DNA of 64,000 nt from Amycolatopsis mongoliensis (GTDB lineage Bacteria > Actinomycetota > Actinomycetes > Mycobacteriales > Pseudonocardiaceae), in NCBI RefSeq assembly GCF_030285665.1, contig NZ_CP127295.1, positions 6,820,001 through 6,884,000 on the forward strand, in the 5' to 3' direction. The notes beneath the pieces were generated by a model. It searched no databases, was not told where the DNA came from, and was given only the letters and a program-made list of their open reading frames with translations. Each line of letters begins with the position of its first letter. The first letter of the stretch is position 1. Below are positions 49,137-58,980 of this stretch, in pieces. A program made the position numbers and the translations under genes.

Positions 49137-50101
49137 ATGACCGTCAACACCCTTCCTTCGGCCGACATCGACCTCGAAGTGCTGCTGGCGCACAAGGAGA
49201 CGATCGCCGACGGCGTCGTCCGGCTGGTGTTCCGCCACCCCGCCGGGGAGCAGCTGCCCCCGTGGGCTCCGGGCGCGCACGTGGACCTGCTGCTGCGACC
49301 GGACATCGTCCGCCAGTACTCGCTGTGCGGCGACCCCGGCGACCGCTCGGTGCTCGAGGTCGCCGTGCTGCGCGAACGCGCCGGGCGCGGCGGTTCCGCT
49401 TTCGTGCACGACGTGCTGCTCCCGGGCGAACGGGTCCGGATCAGCGCTCCCCGCAACAACTTCCCGTTCGTGGGTGCCGAGCGGTACCTCTTCATCGCGG
49501 GCGGGATCGGCATCACCCCGTTCCTGCCGATGATGGCGGCCGCCGATGCGAGTGGCGCCGACTGGCAGCTGCTGTACGGCGGGCGGTCGCGCTCGACGAT
49601 GGCCTTCGCCGCGCAGCTGCGGCGGAAGTACGGCGACCGGGTGGTGGTGTGGCCGCAGGACGAAGCCGGCTTGCCCAACGTGCGCGGGGTGCTGGGAGCC
49701 GCGTTCGCCGGCACCGCGGTCTACTGCTGCGGGCCCGAGCCGCTCCTGGCCCTCGCCGAGGAGGTCTGCGCCGGCCTTCCGGGCCTCGGACTCCACGTGG
49801 AGCGGTTTTCCCCAAGGAGATCACCGGTGCCGCGACCGGGTTCGACGTCGAGTGCGCCCGGTCGGGGCTGACGCTGACGGTGCCCGCCGACCGGTCGATT
49901 CTCGAAGTGGCGGAAGACGCCGGGCTGCCGGTGCTGTCGTCGTGCCGCGAAGGCACCTGCGGCACGTGCGAGACGCCGGTGCTGGACGGGACGGCCGACC
50001 ACCGCGACTCCCTGCTCACCCGGGAAGAGCGGGACGCGAACGCGACGATGATGATCTGCGTGTCCCGCGCCTGCGGCCGGAAGCTGGTGCTGGACCTCTG
50101 A
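49137..50101 (+). pseudogene. Phthalate-dioxygenase-reductase-type flavin/2Fe-2S oxidoreductase with one-base frameshift
   Basis: The start frame gives an FMN/NAD reductase: APGAHVDLLLRP, RQYSLCGDPGD, FIAGGIGITPFLPMM, AVYCCGPEPLL and LHVERF. At 49806-49813 (TTTTCCCC) one base is missing. The -1 frame continues FPKEITGAATGFDVECARSG and CREGTCGTCETPVLDG...MICVSRAC, a complete 2Fe-2S ferredoxin domain. Corrected, it is a normal PDR of about 320 residues (FMN, NAD, 2Fe-2S). The oxygenase partner is not in the window. Whether the shift is real, programmed or an error cannot be settled here. Confidence 0.8.
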
Positions 50102-50102
50102 A

Positions 50103-50624
50103 ATGCGTGAGACGATGAAGAAAATCGGTACCTGGGCGGCGGTCCTGCTGGCCGCCGCGTCCTGCGGCTGGGCCTTGTGGACGGTGGCCGGTGGCCTCGG
50201 GGACGAGCAGCGGCCGCGGGCGACCGAGGTCGCGGCCCCGCGGCCGGCACCCCCGTCCGGCGAACCGGTCACCCCGCCTGACCCGTCCTCCGCGCCACCG
50301 CTCCCGACCTCACCCCAAGCGGTACCCGGACCGGGGCCCACCGCTCCCTTGCCGCCGGTCGTGATCGGGCCCGTCCCGTCGGCCGGGTCTCCGCCGGGTG
50401 CATCCGACTACCCGGTTCCGACCGGGGAATCCCCGCCGCCGCCGGGAGATCCGTCCTCGCTGCCGCCGTCCGCGCCTCCCGTCCCGTCCTCGCCGGAGCC
50501 CCCCTCGGCGCCACCGCCGGAGCCTCCGCCGACCGATCCCGTCCCCGTGCCCCCCGCTCCGGAATGCGATTCGAGCGGATTGCTGGGACCGCTGCTCTGC
50601 ACCGTGCTGGGCTTGCTCGGCTGA
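50103..50624 (+). CDS. Exported proline-rich protein
   Basis: The 173-residue protein starts one base after the reductase stop. An N-terminal hydrophobic segment (WAAVLLAAASCGWALWTVAG) is followed by about 110 residues rich in Pro, Ser and Ala (PPSAPPVPSSPEPPSAPPPE). The end, ECDSSGLLGPLLCTVLGLLG, is short and hydrophobic with a Cys pair. It is likely a cell-wall-spanning or surface linker protein. Low complexity prevents family assignment. Confidence 0.6.
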   Translation: MRETMKKIGTWAAVLLAAASCGWALWTVAGGLGDEQRPRATEVAAPRPAPPSGEPVTPPDPSSAPPLPTSPQAVPGPGPTAPLPPVVIGPVPSAGSPPGASDYPVPTGESPPPPGDPSSLPPSAPPVPSSPEPPSAPPPEPPPTDPVPVPPAPECDSSGLLGPLLCTVLGLLG

Positions 50625-50727
50625 CCGGGAAGCAGCGCCGGGAAGTATTCAACGCAAAGTCCGGACGTCCTTTATTCGACTCTTTTCTTCACCGCGGGAA
50701 GCAATTTCGAACCCGGAATATTTCACT

Positions 50728-50741
50728 TCCCGTTAACGGGA
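50728..50741. promoter_or_regulatory. Perfect palindrome upstream of the copper-type operon
   Basis: TCCCGTTAACGGGA is symmetric over 14 bp and lies about 95 bases before the start of the cupredoxin/propeller gene, in an AT-richer gap. It is the best operator candidate for the operon; the binder is unknown. Confidence 0.4.
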
Positions 50742-50836
50742 GAAATCGGTGCGCCCCGCGGTGTTCGTGATTCACTTTCCCCCTGTCCGGACGGTCCGTT
50801 TTTCCGCCGGGTCGAACAGATACAGAAAGGAAGCCC

Positions 50837-53149
50837 ATGTCCCCAGAAGCTCCGCCAGGAGCCCGCACCAGGCGGCGGCGCGCGAAGGCGGTGGTCGCCC
50901 TCGCTGTCGTCACCCTCGGCGCCTCCGCCGTGGCCGCGGTTCCGGCCTCGGCGCAGCAGCCCATCGGGGTCGGTCCCGTGCCGATCACGTTCCACATGAA
51001 GGACGACAACGGCAAGTGGTTCGACTCCGGGCTGAACCTGTTCGGTGACCAGTCGCTGGCCGTGGCGGAGATGCCCCGCCTCGGCACGCTGGGCGGCCTC
51101 ACGACCGGAGGCGAGCTCACCAGCCTCCTCAACTCCGACCTCGTCGGCGCGGCGGGCAACCTGCTGCAGAACGTCGTCGGCCAGGTCCCGGTGCTCGGTT
51201 CGCTCGGCAGCCAGCTGTGGAAGGCGCTGAACCTCGACAGCACGCTGTCGGCGGTCCAGTCGATCGGGGCGTCCAACCCGAAGGCCGCCCCGGCGGCGAC
51301 CAAGGCGGCCGGGCTGCTCGGGCAGTTCGCGCAGGGGCTTTCGGCGCTCCCGGCGGACAAGCCGGTGAACCTCAACTCCCTGCCGGTCGGCCTCGACCTG
51401 CAGGGGGCCCTCAACGACCTCGCCCAGTTCGCGGTCAAGGGCCCGCCCGTGACGGTGAACTTCGTGGTCGACCCGAAGGAGTCGACCGGTGCCCGCGACC
51501 CGATGGGCCTGATCGCTCCCGAAGGGGCGCAGGGCTTCCCGTACGACAACCCCAGCGGCGCGTTCTTCGGCCAGCGGTCGGTCCAGCTGACCGAGCCCGG
51601 GCTGTACGCGTTCACCGACATGGTCACGCCGTACATGCTCGGCGCGGTGGTGGTCGACGACCCGCTCACCATCGGGCTCGACTTCGGCAAGGCCTCGATG
51701 GTCAACTCGCGCAACCTCGTCGTCCCGACCAACTCCGACATCGTCAACCGGCTGGTGAACACGTTCTTCAACATCACCAACCCGAACAACTGGCAGCAGT
51801 TCAAGCCGGACGCGGAGAACACCTTCGACGCGATCCAGCCGCCGGTGCCGATCCTGCAGTACGACGCCGCGGGCAACCCGGTGCTGATCCCCAACCTGGA
51901 CGCCTACTTCAACAAGAAGTTCTCGTACCCGAAGACGCTGTCGAAGGGCAACCAGCTCCCGGCGACGCCGGGGGTCGGCGAGGTGTGGGTCGACACCGAG
52001 GTCGAGGAGTGGGCCGGCAAGAAGGCGGTCGGCTCGGCGACGAAGGTCGACGTCACCAACTGGACGGTCGACCGCAAGATCGGCGCCCCGTCGATCAACA
52101 TGAACAACCCGCACAACATGTGGACCGACAAGGACTACAAGTACCTGTACCAGACCGAATGGTTCTCCAACAAGGTGGACGTGTTCGACCGGGTGACGGG
52201 TGAGTTCGTCCGGTCGACGCAGGTCGGCCAGAACCCGGCGCACGTGATGACGGAGCCGGGCAGCGACAAGCTCGTCATCGGCATCAACGCCGGCAACGAG
52301 GTCGTCGAACTGGCGCCCGGCGGCACCAACGTGCTCCGCAAGATCACGGTCAGCCCGACCGGCGAGGTCCGGCACCCGCACGCGCACTGGACCAGTTCGG
52401 ACGGGAAGACGGTCGTCACCCCGAACGTGCTGACCAACAACGCGTCGGTGATCGACATGCCGACGGGCACGGTCCGGACCGAGCCGACGGGCCAGTTCCC
52501 GATCGCCTCGAGCATGACCCCGGACTCCTCGAAGTTCTACACGGCGGACTTCCTCGGCGAATCGATCACCTGCGTTTCGCTCGCGCAGGACGCCTGTGTG
52601 AACAACGGGGAGAAGGTGCACAGCAAGACGATCGACCTGTGGGCGAACTACAGCCCGCAGGACGGCCCGAAGAGCGCTGCGCCGTTCGGCGGGCTGACGA
52701 TCCAGCTGCCGGTGAGCCCGGACGGCAAGGCGATGCTCGCGGCGAACGTGCTGTCCCAGACGGTCACGGTCATCGACCCGAGGACGGACAAGGTCGTCAA
52801 GGACCTGCCGTGCACCGCGGGCTGCCACGGCATCAACTTCGGTGCCAAGAAGGGTGGTGGCTACTACGCCTACGTGTCGAACAAGTTCTCCAACGTCATG
52901 CAGATCATCGACGTCGACCCGAACGGCGACGGTGCCATCGACGACGCGAAGGTGGCGGGCCAGCTGACGCTGAACCCGACGGCGACGACCAAGATGGACG
53001 GTTCGATCGCCGGCAAGGCCGGCTACGGCGGCCAGGGAGTGCTGGCCGTTCCGCTGGTCTACAACGGATGGGCGCAGCAGAACCAGGGGAGCTGGCGGTC
53101 GCAGTTGACCTGCCGGCAGCTCAACCCCATCGACCAGTCCACCTGCTGA
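50837..53149 (+). CDS. Secreted cupredoxin-like / YncE-type beta-propeller protein with lost copper ligands
   Basis: The 770-residue protein has a Tat-like signal peptide (RTRRRRAKAV..., cleavage after ASA near 39). Residues about 45-280 resemble a cupredoxin domain with a long insertion. At 257-275, YAFTDMVTPYMLGAVVVDD aligns with the blue-copper loop YxFxCxxHPYMLG, but Cys is Asp 261 and His is Thr 264. Residues about 410-740 form a YncE/N2OR-type seven-bladed propeller (WTDKDYKYLYQTEWFSNKVD, VFDRVTGEFV, GCHGINFGAKKGGGYYAYVSNKFSN) rich in His (PHNMW, RHPHAHW). It heads a copper-type operon; metal binding is doubtful at the cupredoxin site. Confidence 0.8.
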   Translation: MSPEAPPGARTRRRRAKAVVALAVVTLGASAVAAVPASAQQPIGVGPVPITFHMKDDNGKWFDSGLNLFGDQSLAVAEMPRLGTLGGLTTGGELTSLLNSDLVGAAGNLLQNVVGQVPVLGSLGSQLWKALNLDSTLSAVQSIGASNPKAAPAATKAAGLLGQFAQGLSALPADKPVNLNSLPVGLDLQGALNDLAQFAVKGPPVTVNFVVDPKESTGARDPMGLIAPEGAQGFPYDNPSGAFFGQRSVQLTEPGLYAFTDMVTPYMLGAVVVDDPLTIGLDFGKASMVNSRNLVVPTNSDIVNRLVNTFFNITNPNNWQQFKPDAENTFDAIQPPVPILQYDAAGNPVLIPNLDAYFNKKFSYPKTLSKGNQLPATPGVGEVWVDTEVEEWAGKKAVGSATKVDVTNWTVDRKIGAPSINMNNPHNMWTDKDYKYLYQTEWFSNKVDVFDRVTGEFVRSTQVGQNPAHVMTEPGSDKLVIGINAGNEVVELAPGGTNVLRKITVSPTGEVRHPHAHWTSSDGKTVVTPNVLTNNASVIDMPTGTVRTEPTGQFPIASSMTPDSSKFYTADFLGESITCVSLAQDACVNNGEKVHSKTIDLWANYSPQDGPKSAAPFGGLTIQLPVSPDGKAMLAANVLSQTVTVIDPRTDKVVKDLPCTAGCHGINFGAKKGGGYYAYVSNKFSNVMQIIDVDPNGDGAIDDAKVAGQLTLNPTATTKMDGSIAGKAGYGGQGVLAVPLVYNGWAQQNQGSWRSQLTCRQLNPIDQSTC

Positions 53150-53162
53150 CACGCACGCGATC

Positions 53163-53199
53163 GTGGTCCGGGGCCGGGCTGTTCCCTGCCCCGGACCAC
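53163..53199 (+). terminator. Intercistronic hairpin
   Basis: A 12-bp perfect stem GTGGTCCGGGGC / GCCCCGGACCAC with a 13-base loop lies between the propeller gene and the DUF1775 gene. It has no T-tract, so it more likely stabilises or attenuates the polycistronic message than ends it. Confidence 0.55.
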
Positions 53200-53217
53200 T
53201 CCGCTCAGGAGACTCCC

Positions 53218-53985
53218 ATGTCGCACCGCCGGAAAGCTTTTTCCCGCACCCTGTTCACGTTGCTCGCGGCCGTGCTCGGCGTGCTGGCGTCGTCGGCGCC
53301 CGCCGTGGCCCAAGTGTCCATAGTGCCCGATCGAGTCGCCGGTGGTGGCACGCAGACCTTCGCCTTCCGGCTGGCCAACGAGCGAACCGACACGAACTCC
53401 ACCCGGCTCGAGCTGGTCTTCCCGCAGACCCCGCCCGTCGCGTACGTCAAGGTCGCTCCCGCGCGGGGCTGGACCGCCACCGTCCGCCCGCGGCCGCTCG
53501 ACCGCCCGATCGAGGTCGGCGGCAAGACGATCAGCGAGGTCGCGGGCAGCCTCGTGCTCGAAGGCGGCGCGGTCGCGCCGAGGCAGTTCGAACAGTTCCT
53601 CGTCACCATGGGCCCGCTGCCCGCCGACGGGCGGTTGCTGTTCGAAGCTACGCAGGCCTTCGCCAACGGAGCGGTCGCGCACTGGAACGCGACGACCTCG
53701 CCCGCTCCGGCGATCACCTTCGGGACCGGCCCCGCCGCTCCCGCCGCCGAGGCCGGGTCCGCGGGGCCCGTCCGGGCCGACGGCGTCGACGCTCCCGGCG
53801 AGCAGGCCGCGCCGCAGGGTGGCGGGGGCATCGGCGGACCCTCGTTCGCCGTGCTGTGGGGCGCGGTCGGACTCGCCTTCGTCATCGTCGCGGTCGTTGG
53901 ATACCGGGCTCGCCGCCGCGCGTCGGCCGAGGCGGCCCCGCACCCCGAAGCCGAACGCCCCGAGTCCCCGGTGGGTGCCGAATGA
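53218..53985 (+). CDS. YcnI-like (DUF1775) exported protein lacking the N-terminal His
   Basis: The 255-residue protein starts at ATG 53218 with CAGGAG upstream. A signal peptide is followed by mature AQVSIVPDRVAGGGTQTFAF, where YcnI proteins have AHV: His is replaced by Gln 32. The rest is well kept (RLELVFPQTP, GWTATVRPRPL, RQFEQFLVTMGPLP), with a C-terminal transmembrane segment (about 208-228). It overlaps CopC-CopD (ATGA). The fold is intact but the Cu(II) site is probably lost or changed. Confidence 0.85.
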   Translation: MSHRRKAFSRTLFTLLAAVLGVLASSAPAVAQVSIVPDRVAGGGTQTFAFRLANERTDTNSTRLELVFPQTPPVAYVKVAPARGWTATVRPRPLDRPIEVGGKTISEVAGSLVLEGGAVAPRQFEQFLVTMGPLPADGRLLFEATQAFANGAVAHWNATTSPAPAITFGTGPAAPAAEAGSAGPVRADGVDAPGEQAAPQGGGGIGGPSFAVLWGAVGLAFVIVAVVGYRARRRASAEAAPHPEAERPESPVGAE

Positions 53986-55658
53986 CGGCCGTGCGGGAGC
54001 GTCCCCGCGGCACGGTCGCCCGCCGGCGCGGCGTGGCCGGGCGGCTCGTCGCGCTCGTGGTCCTGGTCGCCGCGTGCTGGGGCGTCCTGCTCGCGACGAC
54101 CCCGGCGGCGACCGGGGACCCGGTGCTCGTGACGACCTCTCCCGGCAGCACCGAAGTGGTCAAGTCGCCCGACACCGTCGCGCTGACCTTCGACCGGCCG
54201 GTCCCGGCCGCCCTGGCCACCGTGCGCATCCTCGACCCCGACGGCAGCCAGGTCGTCTTCGAGCGCCCGGTCCACCCCGACGGCCGCGAGGACACGATCT
54301 CCGTGCGAATGCCGGCAGAACGCCACGAAGGCACGTACGCGGTGGCGTGGACCTTGCCCTCGAGCCGGCTGGAACCCATCAGTGGCTCCTTCACGTTCGA
54401 CGTGTCGTACCCGATCAAGCCCGACGGGGTACCCGAGATCGAGACGACGCGCGACCCCGTGCTCGTCGTCGTGCACCTGGCGGCACGGACGGTGGCGATC
54501 GTGGCCATGGTGGTGCTCGCCGGCGTGGCGTTCTTCGTCGCGGCGATCGGGCCCGCCGCGGCGCGGACGCGCTCGGCCCGCCGGCTGGTCAAAACCGCCT
54601 GGTGGCTGGTGACCGGAGGCACGCTCGTCGCCCTGGTGTCGTTCGGGCCGTACGCGGCGTGGGTGCCGGTGCGCGACGCGTTCGACCCCCGGCTGCTGTC
54701 GGACGCCGTCGGTTCCGTGGTGGGGGGAGCGCTGCTCGCCCGGCTCTTCGTGCTCGTCCCCGTCACGCTCGGCCTCGCGTGGCTGATGACGAGCCCGCCC
54801 GCGGCGACCGCCGGTGAGCGCCGGCTGCGCGGGGCGGGGGTGCTGGGCTGCGCGACGGCCGTGCTCGCCACCTGGACGCTGGCCGATCCGCGTGCGCCCG
54901 GTGCGCCGACGCCGCTCGCGCTCTGCGTGGACGTCGTCCTCCTCGTCGCGCTCGCCCTGCCGGTGGCCGGCCTGCTGGTGTTCCGGTTGCCGGTCGCGCG
55001 TGACCGGGACACCGTGTCGCGGTTCGTCCGGCCGCTGCTGGCGTGCGCCGGGCTGCTCGTCGTGGCCGGGGCCGTCCAGGCCTGGGGTGCGCACCGCTTC
55101 GGCTGGTACCCGGCCGGCGCGCTCGTGCTGGCTTCGGTGCTCGCGGCCTTCGCCTGGCTCAGCGCGCACCGGGTGGCCGGGCCGGTCGCGCGGCAGCGCC
55201 GGTTCAACCGCCGGGTCGCGGGCGTCGCGGGGCTGGTCTCGGTGATCGTCGTCGCCACCGCGGCGCTGCTCGCGCTCGACCCCGCCGGGAACGCCCACGC
55301 GCAGGGCGCGGCCGGCCAGGCCCCGGCCGCGATCCGGCAGCAGGTCGCGCCGACGCGGCTCGCGTACGACACCGGCAAGCCGGCCGGGCAGGGCTCGGTG
55401 GACCTGGTCCTCATCCCCGTCGCCGACCGGCTCGACGCGCGTGTTTCGCTCCTCGGCCCGCACCGGGTGGACACCACGGTGACCGCCGCGCTCGTCCGCG
55501 GCGACCGGACGACGCCGGTGCCCGTGGACCGCGCCGGACCCGGCTACTGGACGGGGCAGGCGACCGTGCCCGAACCCGGCCGGTGGGACCTCGCGCTGAC
55601 CCTGCGGGCCGCGGACGGGAGCACGCAAACGGTCAAGCAGCCCATCGACGTGCGATGA
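53982..55658 (+). CDS. CopC-CopD fusion membrane protein, CopC copper ligands replaced
   Basis: In the 558-residue protein, after an N-terminal hydrophobic segment the CopC domain (about 46-142) reads DPVLVTTSPGSTEVVKSPDT, where CopC has mature HxxLVxSxPAxG, so His1 is Asp 46. The second site SSDxHPxxG is SSRLEPISG, with Arg 129 and Glu 131 in place of Asp and His. Residues about 150-430 form the eight-segment CopD permease (VVHLAARTVAIVAMVVLAGV, LLARLFVLVPVTLGLAWL, AVQAWG). The C-terminal about 100 residues form a FixH/YtkA-like extracytoplasmic domain. Copper import or delivery is the family role; here it may be altered. Confidence 0.87.
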   Translation: MTAVRERPRGTVARRRGVAGRLVALVVLVAACWGVLLATTPAATGDPVLVTTSPGSTEVVKSPDTVALTFDRPVPAALATVRILDPDGSQVVFERPVHPDGREDTISVRMPAERHEGTYAVAWTLPSSRLEPISGSFTFDVSYPIKPDGVPEIETTRDPVLVVVHLAARTVAIVAMVVLAGVAFFVAAIGPAAARTRSARRLVKTAWWLVTGGTLVALVSFGPYAAWVPVRDAFDPRLLSDAVGSVVGGALLARLFVLVPVTLGLAWLMTSPPAATAGERRLRGAGVLGCATAVLATWTLADPRAPGAPTPLALCVDVVLLVALALPVAGLLVFRLPVARDRDTVSRFVRPLLACAGLLVVAGAVQAWGAHRFGWYPAGALVLASVLAAFAWLSAHRVAGPVARQRRFNRRVAGVAGLVSVIVVATAALLALDPAGNAHAQGAAGQAPAAIRQQVAPTRLAYDTGKPAGQGSVDLVLIPVADRLDARVSLLGPHRVDTTVTAALVRGDRTTPVPVDRAGPGYWTGQATVPEPGRWDLALTLRAADGSTQTVKQPIDVR

Positions 55659-57043
55659 AAGTTTCACCCAGCCGCCCAGGAGCCGCCTTGTCCACCGCCC
55701 CCACCGCCCCCGCGCACCGCGCCCCCCGGCCGTCGCCCTCGCCGCGGCTGAGCACCGTCCTGCAGCTCGTTTCCCGGCGGCTGCACTTCCTCGCCGGGCT
55801 CGTCGTCGCGCCCTTCCTCGCCGTGCTGTGCCTGACCGGGCTCGTCTACGTGTTCAGCCCCCAGATCCACGACAGCCTCTACCGGACCGACCTGCACGTG
55901 AACGAGGTCGGGGACGCGCCGCGCCCGCTCGCCGAGCAGGTCCGGGCGGCGCTCACCGCGCACCCGGAGGCCACGCTCAAGTCGGTCCTCACCCCGCCGG
56001 CCGCGGACCGCACCACCCGGGTCGTGCTGTCGGTCCCCGGCCTCGCCGGCACGTCGGACCGCACGGTGTTCGTCGACCCGTACACCGCGCTGATCAACGG
56101 CGAGCTGACCACGGTCGAGGACCGGCTGCCCGCCAACACGTGGCTGCGCCAGCTGCACGGCAACCTGCACCTGGGCCCCCCGGGCCGGCTCTACGCCGAG
56201 CTCGCCGCGAGCTGGCTGCCGCTGATCATCGCCGGGGGCCTGGCCCTGTGGCTCGCCCGCACGCGCCGCAAACGCCGCCTGCGCGACGTGCTCCTGCCGT
56301 CCACCGGGGACAAGACGGGGTGGACGCGGTTGCGCGCGGTGCACGGCTCCCTCGGGCTGTGGCTGGCCGTGGGCCTCCTGCTCGTCGGCGTCACCGGGCT
56401 CGCCATGAGCCAGTTCGCGGGCGGCCGCGCCGACGGCGCGACCGACCCGCTTCACCTGCGAGCGCCGGTGCTCGCCGCGACGCCGGTGCCGGTCCCGCCC
56501 GGTGCCCGGCCGATCGGAGTCGACCGCGCGGCGGCGGCCGCGCGGGCCGCGGGGTTGCGCGGCGAGCTGGCCGTGGTCCCGCCGTCGGTGCCGGGAGCGC
56601 CCTTCACCGTCACGGAGGTCTCGGAAGGACTGCCGATCCACCGGGGCGCCGTCGCCATCGATCCCTACACGGCGGAGGTGACCGAGCGGATCGGCTGGAA
56701 CGACTACTCGCCGGTGGCGAAACTCGGCACCCTCGGCACCGAGTTCCACACCGGCACCCTGTTCGGGCTCGCCAACCAGATCGTCCTCGCGGCGCTCGCG
56801 GCCGCCACCCTCGTGCTGCTCGCACTCGGGTACCGCATGTGGTGGATCCACAACCCCTACCGGGGACGGTGGACGTCACTGCCGCGTCCGGTCTGGCGGC
56901 AGCTGCGCGGGTGGTCACTGATCACCGTCCTGCTCGGAGCCGCGGTCCTGGCCTGGCTGCTGCCGGTGCTCGGCGCCAGCCTGCCGGTGTTCCTGGCCGT
57001 CGACGCGGGCTTGAGCCGGTTCAAGCGACGCACCACCGCCTGA
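55655..57043 (+). CDS. PepSY-associated transmembrane protein
   Basis: The 462-residue protein has four main membrane segments in the PepSY_TM pattern: LHFLAGLVVAPFLAVLCLTG, LIIAGGLALWLARTRRKRR, GSLGLWLAVGLLLVGVTG and AALAAATLVLLALGYRMWW. Conserved His residues are intact: RRLHFLAG (44), LRQLHGNLHLG, AVHGSLGLW, EFHTG. These probably bind haem or metal. An extra C-terminal pair of segments is present. The start overlaps the CopC-CopD stop (ATGA). Relatives occur with copper, haem and siderophore-iron reductases, so transmembrane electron flow is plausible. Confidence 0.88.
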   Translation: MKVSPSRPGAALSTAPTAPAHRAPRPSPSPRLSTVLQLVSRRLHFLAGLVVAPFLAVLCLTGLVYVFSPQIHDSLYRTDLHVNEVGDAPRPLAEQVRAALTAHPEATLKSVLTPPAADRTTRVVLSVPGLAGTSDRTVFVDPYTALINGELTTVEDRLPANTWLRQLHGNLHLGPPGRLYAELAASWLPLIIAGGLALWLARTRRKRRLRDVLLPSTGDKTGWTRLRAVHGSLGLWLAVGLLLVGVTGLAMSQFAGGRADGATDPLHLRAPVLAATPVPVPPGARPIGVDRAAAAARAAGLRGELAVVPPSVPGAPFTVTEVSEGLPIHRGAVAIDPYTAEVTERIGWNDYSPVAKLGTLGTEFHTGTLFGLANQIVLAALAAATLVLLALGYRMWWIHNPYRGRWTSLPRPVWRQLRGWSLITVLLGAAVLAWLLPVLGASLPVFLAVDAGLSRFKRRTTA

Positions 57044-57055
57044 CCGCGGTTCGGG

Positions 57056-58483
<1,428 letters not shown>

Positions 58484-58513
58484 TCACAGCGTCGTTGCCA
58501 TCCAGGTCCGGTC

Positions 58514-58527
58514 TGGGAGCGCTCCCA
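58514..58527. promoter_or_regulatory. CebR-type operator of the cellulase gene
   Basis: TGGGAGCGCTCCCA is a perfect 14-bp palindrome identical to the CebR consensus known from Streptomyces and Thermobifida cellulase genes. Control by a cellobiose-responsive LacI protein follows from that knowledge. The LacI gene at 259-1284 is a possible but unproven binder. Confidence 0.85.
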
Positions 58528-58623
58528 ATGCCCGGCGAAGTGTAACCGTGGAGGCCCCTGGAGAAAAGGCTTGCCGTCCGGGTAACTCGCCCAGCCGTCT
58601 CGCGGCGCTGGTCCTCGGGCCCC

Positions 58624-58980
58624 TTACGGGGAGCCGGCGGCGGGCAGCTCGACGAGCTGGGTCAGCGCGCCGGCGTCGGCGGTGCTGTGCCGCTCCAGCT
58701 CGGTGAAGAAGGTCGCGACGTGGCCGGTCGCGAGGTGCGCCCGGAACGCGTCGGTGTCGGCGTAGATCTCGTACAGGTGGAACGTCCCCGGGTCTGCGAC
58801 GTCCCGGAACGACCGGAACTCCAGGCACCCGGGCTCGCGCCGCACCGCGGTGGTGAGCACCGCGATGGCGGCGGCGAGCCGGTCCTCGTGGCCCGGGATC
58901 GCCCGGACGACGGCCACCATCGGCCGCTCGCCGGGCGGGAGGTCGTCGCCGACCTCGGGCATGAACCGCCGGTCGCTCAC
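58624..58980 (-). CDS. Antibiotic biosynthesis monooxygenase (ABM) family protein
   Basis: GTG 58980 overlaps the upstream stop (GTGA). In the 118-residue product MVAVVRAIPGHEDRLAAAIA, REPGCLEFRSFRDVADPGTF, HLYEIYADTDAFRAHLATGH and FFTEL define the ferredoxin-like ABM fold, used by cofactor-free quinone-forming monooxygenases. The first 20 residues are an extension. Last gene of the MarR-controlled operon. Confidence 0.87.
   Translation of the reverse strand: MSDRRFMPEVGDDLPPGERPMVAVVRAIPGHEDRLAAAIAVLTTAVRREPGCLEFRSFRDVADPGTFHLYEIYADTDAFRAHLATGHVATFFTELERHSTADAGALTQLVELPAAGSP

Noticed and set aside
49806..49813. Programmed -1 frameshifting in the reductase gene
   Set aside because: The bases do not form a proper X-XXY-YYZ slippery heptamer in the zero frame and no clear stimulatory structure was seen; kept only as a minor alternative.
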